From Lentisphaeria bacterium (GTDB lineage Bacteria > Verrucomicrobiota > Lentisphaeria > Victivallales > Victivallaceae), in assembly GCA_017456285.1 (NCBI GenBank), contig JAFTJQ010000012.1, positions 45,989-109,988 of the forward strand: 64,000 nt of DNA, read 5' to 3'. Position numbers and translations under genes: made by a program. The notes below the pieces were generated by a model, which searched no databases, had not been told where the DNA came from, and worked only from the letters and a program-made list of their open reading frames with translations. Of this stretch, positions 50,849-59,942 are shown piece after piece; positions within the stretch are counted from its first letter, which is position 1, and each line of letters begins with the position of its first letter.

Positions 50849-51805
50849 ATGGACGAAAAACAAAAAAAATATTTACAGCTTCAATACGGTATGTTTCTCC
50901 ACTTCGGAGTAAATACTTTTGCCAGAGCCGCTTGGGGCGACGGTAAGTTTCCTGCCGCTGAATTTAATCCAGCAAAATTAAATACCGACCAATGGGCGGA
51001 AGTTGCTGCTGAAGCGGGAATGAAATACGGAGTTTTGACAACGAAACATCATGACGGTTTTTGTCTTTGGCCCAGTAAATATACTAATTATTCAGTTAAA
51101 AATTCTGCTTGCAAAGTCGATGTAGTCGGAAAATATGCGGAATCATTTCGAAAAGCAGGCTTGAAAGTCGGCTTGTACTATTCACTTTGGGATTTGAATT
51201 ATCCCGATTATGAGAATGATGAGCTGTATGCCGAGTACATGATTAACCAATTAACCGAACTTTTGACGAATTACGGCGATATTGTTGAGTTGTGGTTTGA
51301 CGGCGGTTGGGACAAAGATAACCCGAATAAGCAGTGGTTCGATGAAATTGACCCTGCAAATCCGATGGACGGACACCGCTGGCATTGGCAGGAAGTTTAT
51401 GATACAATTCATAAGTTATGCCCTGACTGCATGGTGATTCAGAACTCGTCAAGCAATCGCCCCGGGGAAGCAAAATATATGCCTGTTGACGTGGTTACAT
51501 CAGAGCATTTGGAATTTGTATTTCAGGGAAAAGTTTGTAAATTAGCAAAAAATCGTACTTTGCCTTTAGAGTTTTGCACTACTTTAAATCCTGATTGGTT
51601 TCAGCGTGAAGCCGATTACATTCACCCGACAGTTGAGCAGATTGCAGGTTGGCGTTTAACAGCAGATACTGAAAATGCAAATCTTTTGCTCAATATCGGG
51701 CCTGATAAAGACGGCTTAATCCCTGAATATCACAGGGAGTATCTCGTCAAAGCTAATGAGTTATTCCATGAGTGGAAAGCTCTCGGACTCAAGGCAAAAA
51801 GATAA
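50849..51805 (+). CDS. GH29 alpha-L-fucosidase, catalytic barrel only
   Basis: 318 residues, without signal peptide. GH29 marks: GMFLHFGVNTF at 14-24, TTKHHDGFCLWPS at 64-76, GLYYSLWDLNYPDY, and the nucleophile Asp151 in VELWFDGGWD. Typical GH29 enzymes exceed 400 residues because of a C-terminal beta-sandwich; here the protein stops after the barrel (LLNIGPDKDGLIPEYHRE is the usual barrel end). AAAAGGA precedes the ATG. Within the operon it would remove fucose from oligosaccharides, probably inside the cell. Confidence 0.9.
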   Translation: MDEKQKKYLQLQYGMFLHFGVNTFARAAWGDGKFPAAEFNPAKLNTDQWAEVAAEAGMKYGVLTTKHHDGFCLWPSKYTNYSVKNSACKVDVVGKYAESFRKAGLKVGLYYSLWDLNYPDYENDELYAEYMINQLTELLTNYGDIVELWFDGGWDKDNPNKQWFDEIDPANPMDGHRWHWQEVYDTIHKLCPDCMVIQNSSSNRPGEAKYMPVDVVTSEHLEFVFQGKVCKLAKNRTLPLEFCTTLNPDWFQREADYIHPTVEQIAGWRLTADTENANLLLNIGPDKDGLIPEYHREYLVKANELFHEWKALGLKAKR

Positions 51806-51806
51806 A

Positions 51807-52856
51807 ATGAATAAAAAAAATAACAAAATTACTCTGCTTGAAGTCGTCGATAAGTGCATAATCACTCAGCACACGGAGGCACAGAAAGAATTTTCTTTGT
51901 CTTCCGGTGCAGAAAATAAAAATCGTGATTATTTGCACTTATCACGTTCGGAGTCAAAAGATTTGAGTTTGCCGAAGTTAATTAAACTATGTTGGGAAAC
52001 GGAATTTGATTTATCGGGCATTGTACAAATTTCAAGTTCACAGGATTTTTCCGGGAATGTTTGGGAATTTGCGGCGGCACAGGGAGAGAATTTTGTATTT
52101 ATTCATAGTTTGAGGCCTGATACGGATTACTATTGGCGAGTTGTTGATAGCGATAAACAGCAAGTTAGCGAGGTAAGAACTTTCCGTACTGCCGATGAAA
52201 TTCCTCGTTATATCTATGTTGAAGGGGTTTCTAATGTGCGTGACATTGGCGGTTACAGTGCTTGCAATGGTTCAAAAAAAGTTAAATATGATTTGCTCTA
52301 TCGAGGCGGAGAACTTAATAGTCACATGACGGCAACTTTGAAAGCATTAAATTTTCTTGAAAACAATTTGAAGTTGAGAAGCATTATGGACTTAAGAACG
52401 GCGGATGAACTTAAAAATTTGCCGAATAACGGACATGCTTTGAGTAATAAAGTTAAACACATAAATATTCCGATTTTGGCTTACAAGCAGATTGAAAATC
52501 CTGAACAGCAAAAACTCTATGCAGAAGTTTTCAGGATGATTATTAATCCTGAAAATCTCCCTACTTATCTCCACTGCTGGGGCGGTGCGGATAGGACAGG
52601 GACTTTTGTGTTTTTGTTACTTGCTCTTTTGGGGGTTGATGAGGAGACAATTTTGCATGACTATGAATTAACCTCGCTATCAATTTGGGACATTCGTTCT
52701 CGCAACGGAGAGTGGTTTACTGAACTGAAAACGGCATTACGCAAATTCTCTGATGCAGATGATTTTCAAACTCAAAGCCGTGATTATTTTATGAGTTGCG
52801 GTATTAGCGATATGGAAATTAATAAGCTGCAAGAACTTTTTTTAACTGATATTTAA
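51807..52856 (+). CDS. Tyrosine-protein phosphatase (Y_phosphatase3 type)
   Basis: 350 residues, starting at ATG 51807, one base after the GH29 stop. The N-terminal 130 residues resemble a fibronectin-III-like domain (LRPDTDYYWRVVDSD). The phosphatase domain begins VSNVRDIGGYSACNG and carries the CX5R signature as HCWGGADRTGT (Cys257, Arg263), with the Asp of LRTADEL upstream. This family dephosphorylates phosphotyrosine or phosphoinositides. There is no signal peptide. Its place inside a glycoside-hydrolase operon is unusual; it might act on a phosphorylated sugar or on a regulator. Confidence 0.88.
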   Translation: MNKKNNKITLLEVVDKCIITQHTEAQKEFSLSSGAENKNRDYLHLSRSESKDLSLPKLIKLCWETEFDLSGIVQISSSQDFSGNVWEFAAAQGENFVFIHSLRPDTDYYWRVVDSDKQQVSEVRTFRTADEIPRYIYVEGVSNVRDIGGYSACNGSKKVKYDLLYRGGELNSHMTATLKALNFLENNLKLRSIMDLRTADELKNLPNNGHALSNKVKHINIPILAYKQIENPEQQKLYAEVFRMIINPENLPTYLHCWGGADRTGTFVFLLLALLGVDEETILHDYELTSLSIWDIRSRNGEWFTELKTALRKFSDADDFQTQSRDYFMSCGISDMEINKLQELFLTDI

Positions 52857-52873
52857 TATAAGGCAATTTATCA

Positions 52874-55093
52874 ATGAGTGCAAAAAAAATTTATGCGATT
52901 GCTAATTCGCATTTAGATCCGATTTGGCTTTGGCGGCGGCATGCAGGAGAGAGCAGTATGCTTAATACGGCTCGTTCAGCAGTTGCAATTTTGGAAGAAA
53001 ATCCCGATTTGAAGTTCAGTTGTTCGTCTGCGGCATTTTATCGTTGGTGCGAAGAAAATTCTCCGCAACTTTTTAAGCGTATAATCAAGCTCGTAGAACG
53101 GAAACAATGGGAAATTGTCGGCGGGTGGGAAGTTCAATCTGATGCGTTGATTGCTCCGCTTGAAGTTTTGCTCCGTCAAGCAGAATCAGGTCAGGAATAT
53201 TTTAAGTCACGATTTGGCTTCGCTCCGAAAATTGCTTACAGCGTGGATGCTTTCGGGCATATTGCCATGTTACCTGCTATTTTGAATCAACATGGCTTCA
53301 CACATTATGTTTATGTGCGTGGCAGAGCAGTTAAAGAACATCTTTTTCGGTGGAAATCAGCCGATAATTCAAGTGTTATTGCCCAGAGATTGCGTACTAA
53401 TTATGCTCAATCTGCTTTCGCAGATAAAAAGGCATTTTTTGATTTAATTGAGGAACATTTGACCAACGGAGATGATTTGCAAATTCTTTTTTGGGGGCTT
53501 GGTGACCATGGCGGCGGACTTTCTCGAAAGCACTTGTCTTATTTGCGGGAAGCGGCAGAGGGCATGCCGATAAAATTTGCCACACTTGAGGAATATTTTG
53601 CAGATGTCGCTTCTTCGGAGATGGAATTAGTTGAGTATTCTGGTGAAATATCTGACAATATCGGACATTGTTCCGCTAATCATGCAGTAAAAGCACTTGC
53701 CGCTAAAACTGTCAAAACTCTTTTGAATGCGGAGAAATTGGGATTTGACGGCGAAAAATTTGAGTTGGCGAAACGGGAATTGCTTTTTAATTATTTCCAT
53801 GACATTGTTCCCGGAACTTCAATTCGTGAAGCCTATACTGAAGATATTTACCCCTCGCTTGGATTTAGCAAATTTACGGCACAAAATTACATTGATAAGT
53901 TTTTGGCTAAAGCAGAAAGTTCAACAAATTTAAGTTTCGTAAAAGAGGGGGGAGTGCAAATTTGGAATCCGATTCCTCGGAGACGCGAGGTGGTTGCTCA
54001 AATTGACGGTTTTACTGACCCCGATGGGATCGGCGAAAATTTTTGCAGTGTGAAAAATCAGTTCGGTGAAATTTTCCCTTTGCAAATTCTGCGTGCGGCA
54101 AGTTGTTACGGTCCATTTAATGACCCATGGGGCAGACTTACTGCTATAGTTCCGACTGCCGCTATGGGATATGAATATTTGGCATTTTCAAGAGAAAAAA
54201 CGAATTTGCCGACGGTTGGATTTGAGCGTTTGGAGAAATTAATTAAGCGGCTTTCGGTGCAAATTTTACCTGATAATAATGGTTCATGGGGATTTACTAT
54301 GCAGCCATTCGGCAAGGCGGAAAAATTTGCGTGTCTCAAGGATGTCAGCAAATTATCTTCAGGACAAGTTTGTGCAGAAATTGAGGCAGTTTATGAGTAT
54401 GAAAATTCAGAAATTCGTCTGATTTTGAGTGATTTTGCCAATCAGAAACCAATTAAAATTACTGCAACGATTTGCAATTTCAAAAAAGACTGCTGTATTA
54501 AATTAGGGGTGAAATTTGCCGATAATATTGTCGAATTTGCCACCGGAAATCCGGCAGGGATCACGATGAGGCAAATTGCAAAAAATTTTAACAGCTCCGA
54601 AGAATACGCTTTCAATGACTTTTTTACTGCCTCAAGCAAACGTGAAAAAATTGCAATTTTAGCCTCTGATTTGCATAGTTGTGATTGCGAATGTGATTGC
54701 ATGCGATTGACTATGCTCCGTCCGAGCCGTTATGCGGATTTTGTAGAGTTTCCATGTTACGAAAATGAGGGCATAGCGGATATCGGCTATACTTACTTGG
54801 AATTTTATATCCTTGTCGATGATTTTGCTGATATATCAGAATTGCCGAAAATTGCAGAAAATTATCTGAATCCGCCTGAAGTTCGTGAAATTACCGGACA
54901 CCTCAAAGAGGGAGACTATCCCAAAAACGCGGTAAAAGCATTTGACTTGGCAAATTCGCAATGCATTGTAACATCAGTAAGCAAGAGAGTTGTTACTATT
55001 TGGAATCCCTCAAATAAAATGGAAACAGTAATAATTTACGGTAAAACTTATCAAATTGCTCCATTTGCAATCAAGAAAATTTTTTATAACTAA
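52874..55093 (+). CDS. GH38 alpha-mannosidase
   Basis: 739 residues, no signal peptide. The zinc-dependent GH38 catalytic domain has NSHLDPIWLW (metal ligands His13 and Asp15) and nucleophile Asp125 in AYSVDAFGH, then GLGDHGGG near 215 and FHDIVPGTSI near 310. The C-terminal beta-rich part is complete. Family members trim alpha-mannose from N-glycan-type or other oligosaccharides. It is the last gene of the AraC-controlled operon and probably cytoplasmic. No terminator was found between it and the convergent exonuclease gene, 13 bases away. Confidence 0.93.
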   Translation: MSAKKIYAIANSHLDPIWLWRRHAGESSMLNTARSAVAILEENPDLKFSCSSAAFYRWCEENSPQLFKRIIKLVERKQWEIVGGWEVQSDALIAPLEVLLRQAESGQEYFKSRFGFAPKIAYSVDAFGHIAMLPAILNQHGFTHYVYVRGRAVKEHLFRWKSADNSSVIAQRLRTNYAQSAFADKKAFFDLIEEHLTNGDDLQILFWGLGDHGGGLSRKHLSYLREAAEGMPIKFATLEEYFADVASSEMELVEYSGEISDNIGHCSANHAVKALAAKTVKTLLNAEKLGFDGEKFELAKRELLFNYFHDIVPGTSIREAYTEDIYPSLGFSKFTAQNYIDKFLAKAESSTNLSFVKEGGVQIWNPIPRRREVVAQIDGFTDPDGIGENFCSVKNQFGEIFPLQILRAASCYGPFNDPWGRLTAIVPTAAMGYEYLAFSREKTNLPTVGFERLEKLIKRLSVQILPDNNGSWGFTMQPFGKAEKFACLKDVSKLSSGQVCAEIEAVYEYENSEIRLILSDFANQKPIKITATICNFKKDCCIKLGVKFADNIVEFATGNPAGITMRQIAKNFNSSEEYAFNDFFTASSKREKIAILASDLHSCDCECDCMRLTMLRPSRYADFVEFPCYENEGIADIGYTYLEFYILVDDFADISELPKIAENYLNPPEVREITGHLKEGDYPKNAVKAFDLANSQCIVTSVSKRVVTIWNPSNKMETVIIYGKTYQIAPFAIKKIFYN

Positions 55094-55106
55094 TTCGGGG
55101 CGGAAT

Positions 55107-56138
55107 TTATTCAAAAAGGTCGGCTTGATAATAAGTTGGTTCGCTTGAGGCAACTTTTTCGGTTTTTGCTTCACAACTGCAAGCAAAAAGGGAGTCGTCC
55201 ATGTTGCTGAATAGATCATCCGCATTAGATTTTTGCTGTGCTTTCGGAGGGATGAAATTATGCTCCTTGGCTAACTTCTCAATGTCTTTGCGAATAGAAT
55301 TAAGTTCATACTCATCACACAAGGCAAAAAGTTTGGCAAAATCAATAGCTTTTTTCTCACAGATTTGCTCTAATTTGCTGAATTTATCAGGCAGATCGGT
55401 TTTGAGGGTAATTAAAGCAATGTTTTTCTCCAAAAGGTCACGATTTTCCAGTAATTTTGCACGGGTTTTCTCATCGCTTACCAGTGATGGATCAGCAAAA
55501 ATTTGCTGTAAAGAACCATAATTATTCAAAATTTTAGCCGCCCCTTTAGGCCCAATTCCTGCTGCTCCCGGGATATTATCCGCACTGTCTCCCAAAAGTG
55601 CCAGATAATCAATCAAAAGATCTGCGGAAACTCCGAATTTCTCGATAACTTTTTCCGGAGTTCGCTCGGTAAAAGCATTTTTAATATCAGGTACAAGCTG
55701 GGTGATTTTGCTATTGATTAGTTGTGATAAGTCCTTGTCTGAACTTAAAAACTTGACTTCGCCGTCAAAATTTCTCGCAATCGCCCCGATCAGATCGTCT
55801 GCTTCGTACTCGCACTCCTCCAGCAAAGTCCAGCCGAATGCTTCAATAAATTCTCGAATCGGCGGCACTTGCATTTTTAATTCATCGGGAGTTGGTTTGC
55901 GGTTTGCCTTGTATTCCGGGTTCAGTTCCATGCGGAATCCGACTCGTCCGCAGTCAAAAACTACTGCTCCGTGACTGCTCGGGTATTCACGATTGAGCCG
56001 CATGAGAATTTTGATGAAACCATGCAGGGCATTGGTCGGGAATCCTTTTGAATTACTTAAACTTTTTACCGCATAGAATGCCCGGAAAATTTGAGAATAA
56101 GCATCTACTAAAACAATTTTTTTATTATCTTCAGCCAT
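55107..56138 (-). CDS. Stand-alone 5'-3' exonuclease (Pol I N-domain/FEN type) with C-terminal clamp-motif-like tail
   Basis: 343 residues. It corresponds to the 5' nuclease domain of DNA polymerase I without polymerase: PIN-like core (VLVDAYSQIFRAFYAVKS, ALHGFIKILMRL, VVFDCGRVGFR, acidic DLIGAIARN and SSDKDLSQLI) and the helix-three-turn-helix DSADNIPGAAGIGPKGAAKIL near 187. It would remove RNA primers or flaps. The last 50 residues are a disordered, acidic extension ending YYQADLFE, in which QADLF fits the bacterial sliding-clamp-binding pentapeptide (QxxLF). The upstream gene on this strand starts the other way, so it is monocistronic or follows the 56.2-kb gene. Confidence 0.92.
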   Translation of the reverse strand: MAEDNKKIVLVDAYSQIFRAFYAVKSLSNSKGFPTNALHGFIKILMRLNREYPSSHGAVVFDCGRVGFRMELNPEYKANRKPTPDELKMQVPPIREFIEAFGWTLLEECEYEADDLIGAIARNFDGEVKFLSSDKDLSQLINSKITQLVPDIKNAFTERTPEKVIEKFGVSADLLIDYLALLGDSADNIPGAAGIGPKGAAKILNNYGSLQQIFADPSLVSDEKTRAKLLENRDLLEKNIALITLKTDLPDKFSKLEQICEKKAIDFAKLFALCDEYELNSIRKDIEKLAKEHNFIPPKAQQKSNADDLFSNMDDSLFACSCEAKTEKVASSEPTYYQADLFE

Positions 56139-56162
56139 TTGATTTTTTTTAGAACTCCGTTT

Positions 56163-57368
56163 TTATTCTACTTCAAAATCATCATCTTCAGAATCATCAC
56201 TGTCGGCATCTTCCTGAAGAGTTTGTGCCGCAATCGCACCCTGAATAATGGCGGATTGCAATGCAATCATTTCGTCGATAGACGCCATATTGAATGAACT
56301 TACTGCGATTGATTTGTAGCCGTTTTTCTGCACAGTTGATTCGGTTGTTAAGTAAATCGGCTCGAACTTTTCATTGATATTATTTGAGATAAGCAGAGAA
56401 TTAATCAACTGTACCTGACTGTCATCAAGCGCTAAGTAAAATTGTGAAATTCCGTTGTTGGCAAGGTATTTGCCGTATTCAGCGAATTTGGCAATAGTGC
56501 GGATGTTTTTGCCTGAATCCTGTGCTTTAATTGACTGGTCAAGTGCGATTTGGTTGGTGCTGATAATAACTGATTTATTGCCGAAAACTAAAATCGGGGC
56601 TACCATACCGTCTGCTTCGCGAATCGGCAGATTTACAATATTGTCTTCGGTTTGCAAGAGGGTTTTGAGGAATTTTGTCAAGTTTCCGTTGTTATCGGGA
56701 ATGCGGATAAGCCCCTGCAGTGAAACATTGTTTTCGGTTATTTCAGTGGTGGCAAAATAGGCGTATTCCCCCGAAAGTGATTTCATGAAATCGGCAAAAG
56801 GCATGCCTAATTGCATCTCAAGAAGCTGAATATATTGCGATGCCATCGGGTCGTTTTTGAGATAGTTATTGTAAATTGAGTTGTAAATTACTGCCATGTC
56901 AATATGTGAAGAACCTGCTAAAATCGCATTTTCAGGAACGATATTGAGATAGTTGAACGGGCGATTTACTCTGCCGATTGCGTCGTACAAAACGCCTTGG
57001 GGATTATCCGCAGTTAAAATAAAAGATTTGCTGATAAAAGTTGAATTATTAATTTGTTTGACACTTGCACCGATGCTTTTGATCTCATTCAGGTTTGCTT
57101 TTTTGATAATTTCATGCAGTGTTTTGCTAAACAATTCAAGCTGAAATTGCGGAATTTTGGAATTAGCGGCATTCATCAGAAGCAAATCAGCCAGAGAAGT
57201 TGCGGTTGCTTCTAAATTATCCAATTTTTGATATTGAAGTGCCAGACCGCCTAAATCAATTTCTTTCATTGTCGCATCGAATGCGGTCTGCTGACTTAAT
57301 TCAGTGTTTGCGTTAACAAAATTGAACGAAATCAAGCTTGAAAATAAAATTGCTAAAAACTTTTTCAT
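56163..57368 (-). CDS. Exported protein of unknown function with acidic C-terminus
   Basis: 401 residues from ATG 57368, where AAAGGAGG fixes the start. Signal peptide MKKFLAILFSSLISFNFVNA. The mature part is rich in Ile, Asn and Ser and alternates strands and helices (NIVPENAILAGSSHIDMAV, YAYFATTEITENNVSLQGLI), somewhat like secreted DUF3352-type proteins, but I do not claim a family. The last 13 residues are nearly all Asp/Glu (DADSDDSEDDDFE). It is probably periplasmic. It lies 24 bases upstream of the exonuclease gene on the same strand. Confidence 0.75.
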   Translation of the reverse strand: MKKFLAILFSSLISFNFVNANTELSQQTAFDATMKEIDLGGLALQYQKLDNLEATATSLADLLLMNAANSKIPQFQLELFSKTLHEIIKKANLNEIKSIGASVKQINNSTFISKSFILTADNPQGVLYDAIGRVNRPFNYLNIVPENAILAGSSHIDMAVIYNSIYNNYLKNDPMASQYIQLLEMQLGMPFADFMKSLSGEYAYFATTEITENNVSLQGLIRIPDNNGNLTKFLKTLLQTEDNIVNLPIREADGMVAPILVFGNKSVIISTNQIALDQSIKAQDSGKNIRTIAKFAEYGKYLANNGISQFYLALDDSQVQLINSLLISNNINEKFEPIYLTTESTVQKNGYKSIAVSSFNMASIDEMIALQSAIIQGAIAAQTLQEDADSDDSEDDDFEVE

Positions 57369-57819
57369 AAAAACCTCCTTTAAATTATTTTGCTGAATAC
57401 TCCATATATTACACCCGATTTGACAAAAAAACAAGTTTGAAAATTAAAAAAATACAAAAATATCAGGAAGTCAGGAAATTTTATAGCGGCATGGCGTTAT
57501 CGTTGACAGGGCGAGAGTGCCTGTAGTAGAAAAAAATATTCTCTAATATTCAATTATTTTTTTTTGAATTATTGCTACGAATTTATTCGCACAACAAGTC
57601 CTATCCACCAAACTGGCGACATTGCCCGCAGGGCAAAGCCTGAGCGATAGCGAAGGCAATCACACGGTCAGAAGTTGAAGCAGGGCAACTCATAAATTTT
57701 TTATGAGTTGAGAGCGAAGCGGTTTTATTTTTTTAGCAGTTTGTAGCGAATTTATTCGCAATTACAAACTGCTAAAAAAATAAAAACCCCTGCTTCCCCC
57801 CCAAATCAAGACAAAAAAA
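57369..57819. other. 451-bp non-coding gap rich in perfect hairpins
   Basis: No gene seen. It contains TTGCCC-GCA-GGGCAA (57622-57636), AACTCATAA...TTATGAGTT (57687-57709) and the large hairpin/terminator at 57728-57780. The word CGAATTTATTCGCA occurs twice (near 57578 and 57747). The style resembles the hairpin cluster at 63.7 kb. Confidence 0.55.
57728..57780. terminator. Bidirectional hairpin terminator next to tRNA-Gly
   Basis: TTTTTTTAGCAGTTTGTA pairs with TACAAACTGCTAAAAAAA; the loop itself folds as GCGAA/TTCGC. It has T-runs on both strands and lies 40 bases past the tRNA 3' end. Confidence 0.8.
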
Positions 57820-57895
57820 TGGAGCGAGTGACCAGATTCGAACTGGCGACAATCACGTTGGCAACGTGATGCTCTACCAACTGAGCTACACTCGC
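57820..57895 (-). tRNA. tRNA-Gly (anticodon GCC)
   Basis: 76 nt on the minus strand with encoded CCA. Acceptor stem GCGAGTG/CACTCGC, D-arm GCTCAGTTGGTAGAGC, anticodon stem TCACG/CGTGA with loop TTGCCAA (anticodon GCC), T-arm GCCAG-TTCGAAT-CTGGT, discriminator T. All stems pair. Confidence 0.97.
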
Positions 57896-58033
57896 TTGAT
57901 TTTTTTGATACAATTAATATACTGCATTTTCCGTAAAAGTCAAATAAAAATTTGTTAAAAATGCAAAAAAAATGTAAAAAGTCTTTTTTATGGCAGAAAA
58001 AAACACGAAAAAAATTGAATTTCGCTTGAAATT

Positions 58034-58063
58034 TTGCCGAATTGGTGCTAAATTTGCTATGAT
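58034..58063 (+). promoter_or_regulatory. Possible promoter for parE-parC
   Basis: TTGCCG, 18 bp, TATGAT. It lies inside the longest possible parE frame, arguing for a start at 58077 or 58092. Confidence 0.4.
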
Positions 58064-58076
58064 AAACTATTTTTTT

Positions 58077-59942
58077 ATGGATAAAATTAAAATGAGTGAT
58101 GAAAACGAAGTAAAGACAATTCAAGATTATGATGAAAGCACGATTAGGACGCTTGACCCATTGGAGCATGTGCGTTCCCGTCCGGGTATGTATATCGGAC
58201 GATTGGGAGATGGTTCGCACCGTGATGACGGTATCTATGTGCTTTTGAAAGAGGTAATCGACAACTCTATCGATGAATTTATGATGGGGTATGGTCGCAG
58301 AATTGATATTTCGCTTGACGGCGATCGAGTAAGCGTGCGAGATTACGGGCGGGGAATACCGCTGGAAATGGCGATTGCTTGTGTTTCTAAAATGAATACC
58401 GGCGGTAAATACGGTGATTCAGGGTACTCAAGCACTATCGGTATGAACGGAGTCGGAACCAAAGCGGTTAATGCATTGTCCGAGGAGTTCATAATCCGTT
58501 CTTACCGTGACGGCAAGTTCAAAGAGGGTAGATTTGCCAAAGGCAAATTGATTGAGGAACTTGACGGTGAAACAACTGAAAAAAACGGTACTTTTGTCTC
58601 TTACGTTGCCGACCATGATAAAAAACTTTTCGGCAACTACAAGTATTCGATTGAGAATATTGAACATCGTTTGTGGATGTACGCCTATTTGAATACGGGC
58701 TTGTCGCTCTATTTCAATGGGGAACGCTTCTATTCGCAAAATGGGTTAAAAGACCTGCTTGACGAAAAGGCGGAAGAGGAAAAAATTTATGATATTATCT
58801 ATTACCGAGGCAAGAAAATTGAATTTGCCTTGACCCATGTTAATAGTTACGGAGAGAGCTGTTATTCATTTGTTAATGGCCAGTACACCAGTGACGGCGG
58901 AACGCACTTGTCGGCATTTAAGGAGGGTGTATTAAAGGCGATTAATGAATTTACCGAGAAGTCTTACAAAGCCGATGAAGTCCGTGACGGCATGCTTGGG
59001 GCAATTTCGATTAAATTGGTTGATCCGATTTTTGAGTCGCAAACAAAAAATAAACTCGGCAGCACCGAAGTCAGAGGCCCGATTGTGGCGGAAGTAAAGA
59101 AAGAAATTGTCGATTTCCTTTTTAAAAACAAGGAAGCGGCAGAGAAGATTTTGGAAAAAATCCAACTTAATGAGCAACTTCATAAACGAGTTGCCGAAGC
59201 CAAAAAACTCGGCAAAGAGGCGGCTAAAAAGTTGGCAGTTCGCATTCCGAAACTCAAAGATTGCAAATTCCACCGGGGCGATAAGGACAAAAAAGGCAAT
59301 CCTTTGCCTGAAACGATGATTTTCCTTGCCGAGGGAGATTCTGCGGCAGGCTCATTTGTTTTGAAGCGGGATGTAAATACGCAGGCGATTTTTGCACTCA
59401 AGGGAAAACCATTTAACTGCTACGGTGAGGACAAGAAAAAACTCTATGAGAATGATGAACTCCGCAATATCATGTACGCACTTGATATTGAGAGTGAGGT
59501 TGATAATTTGCGGTATGACAAAGTTGTAATTGCAACTGATGCCGATGTGGACGGAATGCATATCAGGAACTTGCTTATTACCTATTTCCTTACCTACTTT
59601 GATCAGTTGGTGATGTCAGGGCATTTGTACATCCTTGAGACTCCGCTTTACAGGGTAAAAACTAAAAAGCACGGCAGTATCTATTGTTACAGCGACAGTG
59701 AGCGTGATGAAGCGATTGCCAATGTCGGCAAAGAGAAGTTTGAACTTACCCGCTTCAAAGGTTTGGGTGAAATCTCTCCTGAAGAGTTGGGAGAATTTAT
59801 CGGCGACAATATTAAATTGGTTCCGGTAACTTTGGATCACTTGAAAAATGTACCGGAGATTTTGGGTTTTTACATGGGTGATAATTCTCCGAGCAGACGT
59901 GAATACATTATGAATAATTTGGAAATAAGTATCTATGAATAA
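58077..59942 (+). CDS. parE: DNA topoisomerase IV subunit B (ParE/GyrB family)
   Basis: 621 residues from ATG 58077; ATG 58092 is an alternative and an ATG at 57990 is less likely because a promoter overlaps it. The GHKL ATPase domain is complete: EHVRSRPGMYIG, EVIDNSIDEF with the Mg-binding Asn, DYGRGIP, and a GMNGVGTKAVNALS ATP lid. The TOPRIM domain has EGDSAAGS and DADVDGMHI. The C-terminal LTRFKGLGEISPEEL and SPSRREYIMNN are intact. It hydrolyses ATP for the type IIA topoisomerase with the ParC encoded eight bases into its end. Gyrase or Topo IV identity rests on the ParC tail. Confidence 0.93.
   Translation: MDKIKMSDENEVKTIQDYDESTIRTLDPLEHVRSRPGMYIGRLGDGSHRDDGIYVLLKEVIDNSIDEFMMGYGRRIDISLDGDRVSVRDYGRGIPLEMAIACVSKMNTGGKYGDSGYSSTIGMNGVGTKAVNALSEEFIIRSYRDGKFKEGRFAKGKLIEELDGETTEKNGTFVSYVADHDKKLFGNYKYSIENIEHRLWMYAYLNTGLSLYFNGERFYSQNGLKDLLDEKAEEEKIYDIIYYRGKKIEFALTHVNSYGESCYSFVNGQYTSDGGTHLSAFKEGVLKAINEFTEKSYKADEVRDGMLGAISIKLVDPIFESQTKNKLGSTEVRGPIVAEVKKEIVDFLFKNKEAAEKILEKIQLNEQLHKRVAEAKKLGKEAAKKLAVRIPKLKDCKFHRGDKDKKGNPLPETMIFLAEGDSAAGSFVLKRDVNTQAIFALKGKPFNCYGEDKKKLYENDELRNIMYALDIESEVDNLRYDKVVIATDADVDGMHIRNLLITYFLTYFDQLVMSGHLYILETPLYRVKTKKHGSIYCYSDSERDEAIANVGKEKFELTRFKGLGEISPEELGEFIGDNIKLVPVTLDHLKNVPEILGFYMGDNSPSRREYIMNNLEISIYE

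Noticed and set aside
57609..57625. AACTGGCGACA beside the tRNA, identical to part of the tRNA-Gly T-arm region, as a possible tRNA fragment or attachment site
   Set aside because: Only 11 bases match, with no flanking similarity and no integrase nearby; chance is sufficient.
57762..58220. Minus-strand frame of 152 residues over the tRNA and parE start
   Set aside because: It contains the tRNA gene in full and is antisense to parE, so it is not a protein gene.
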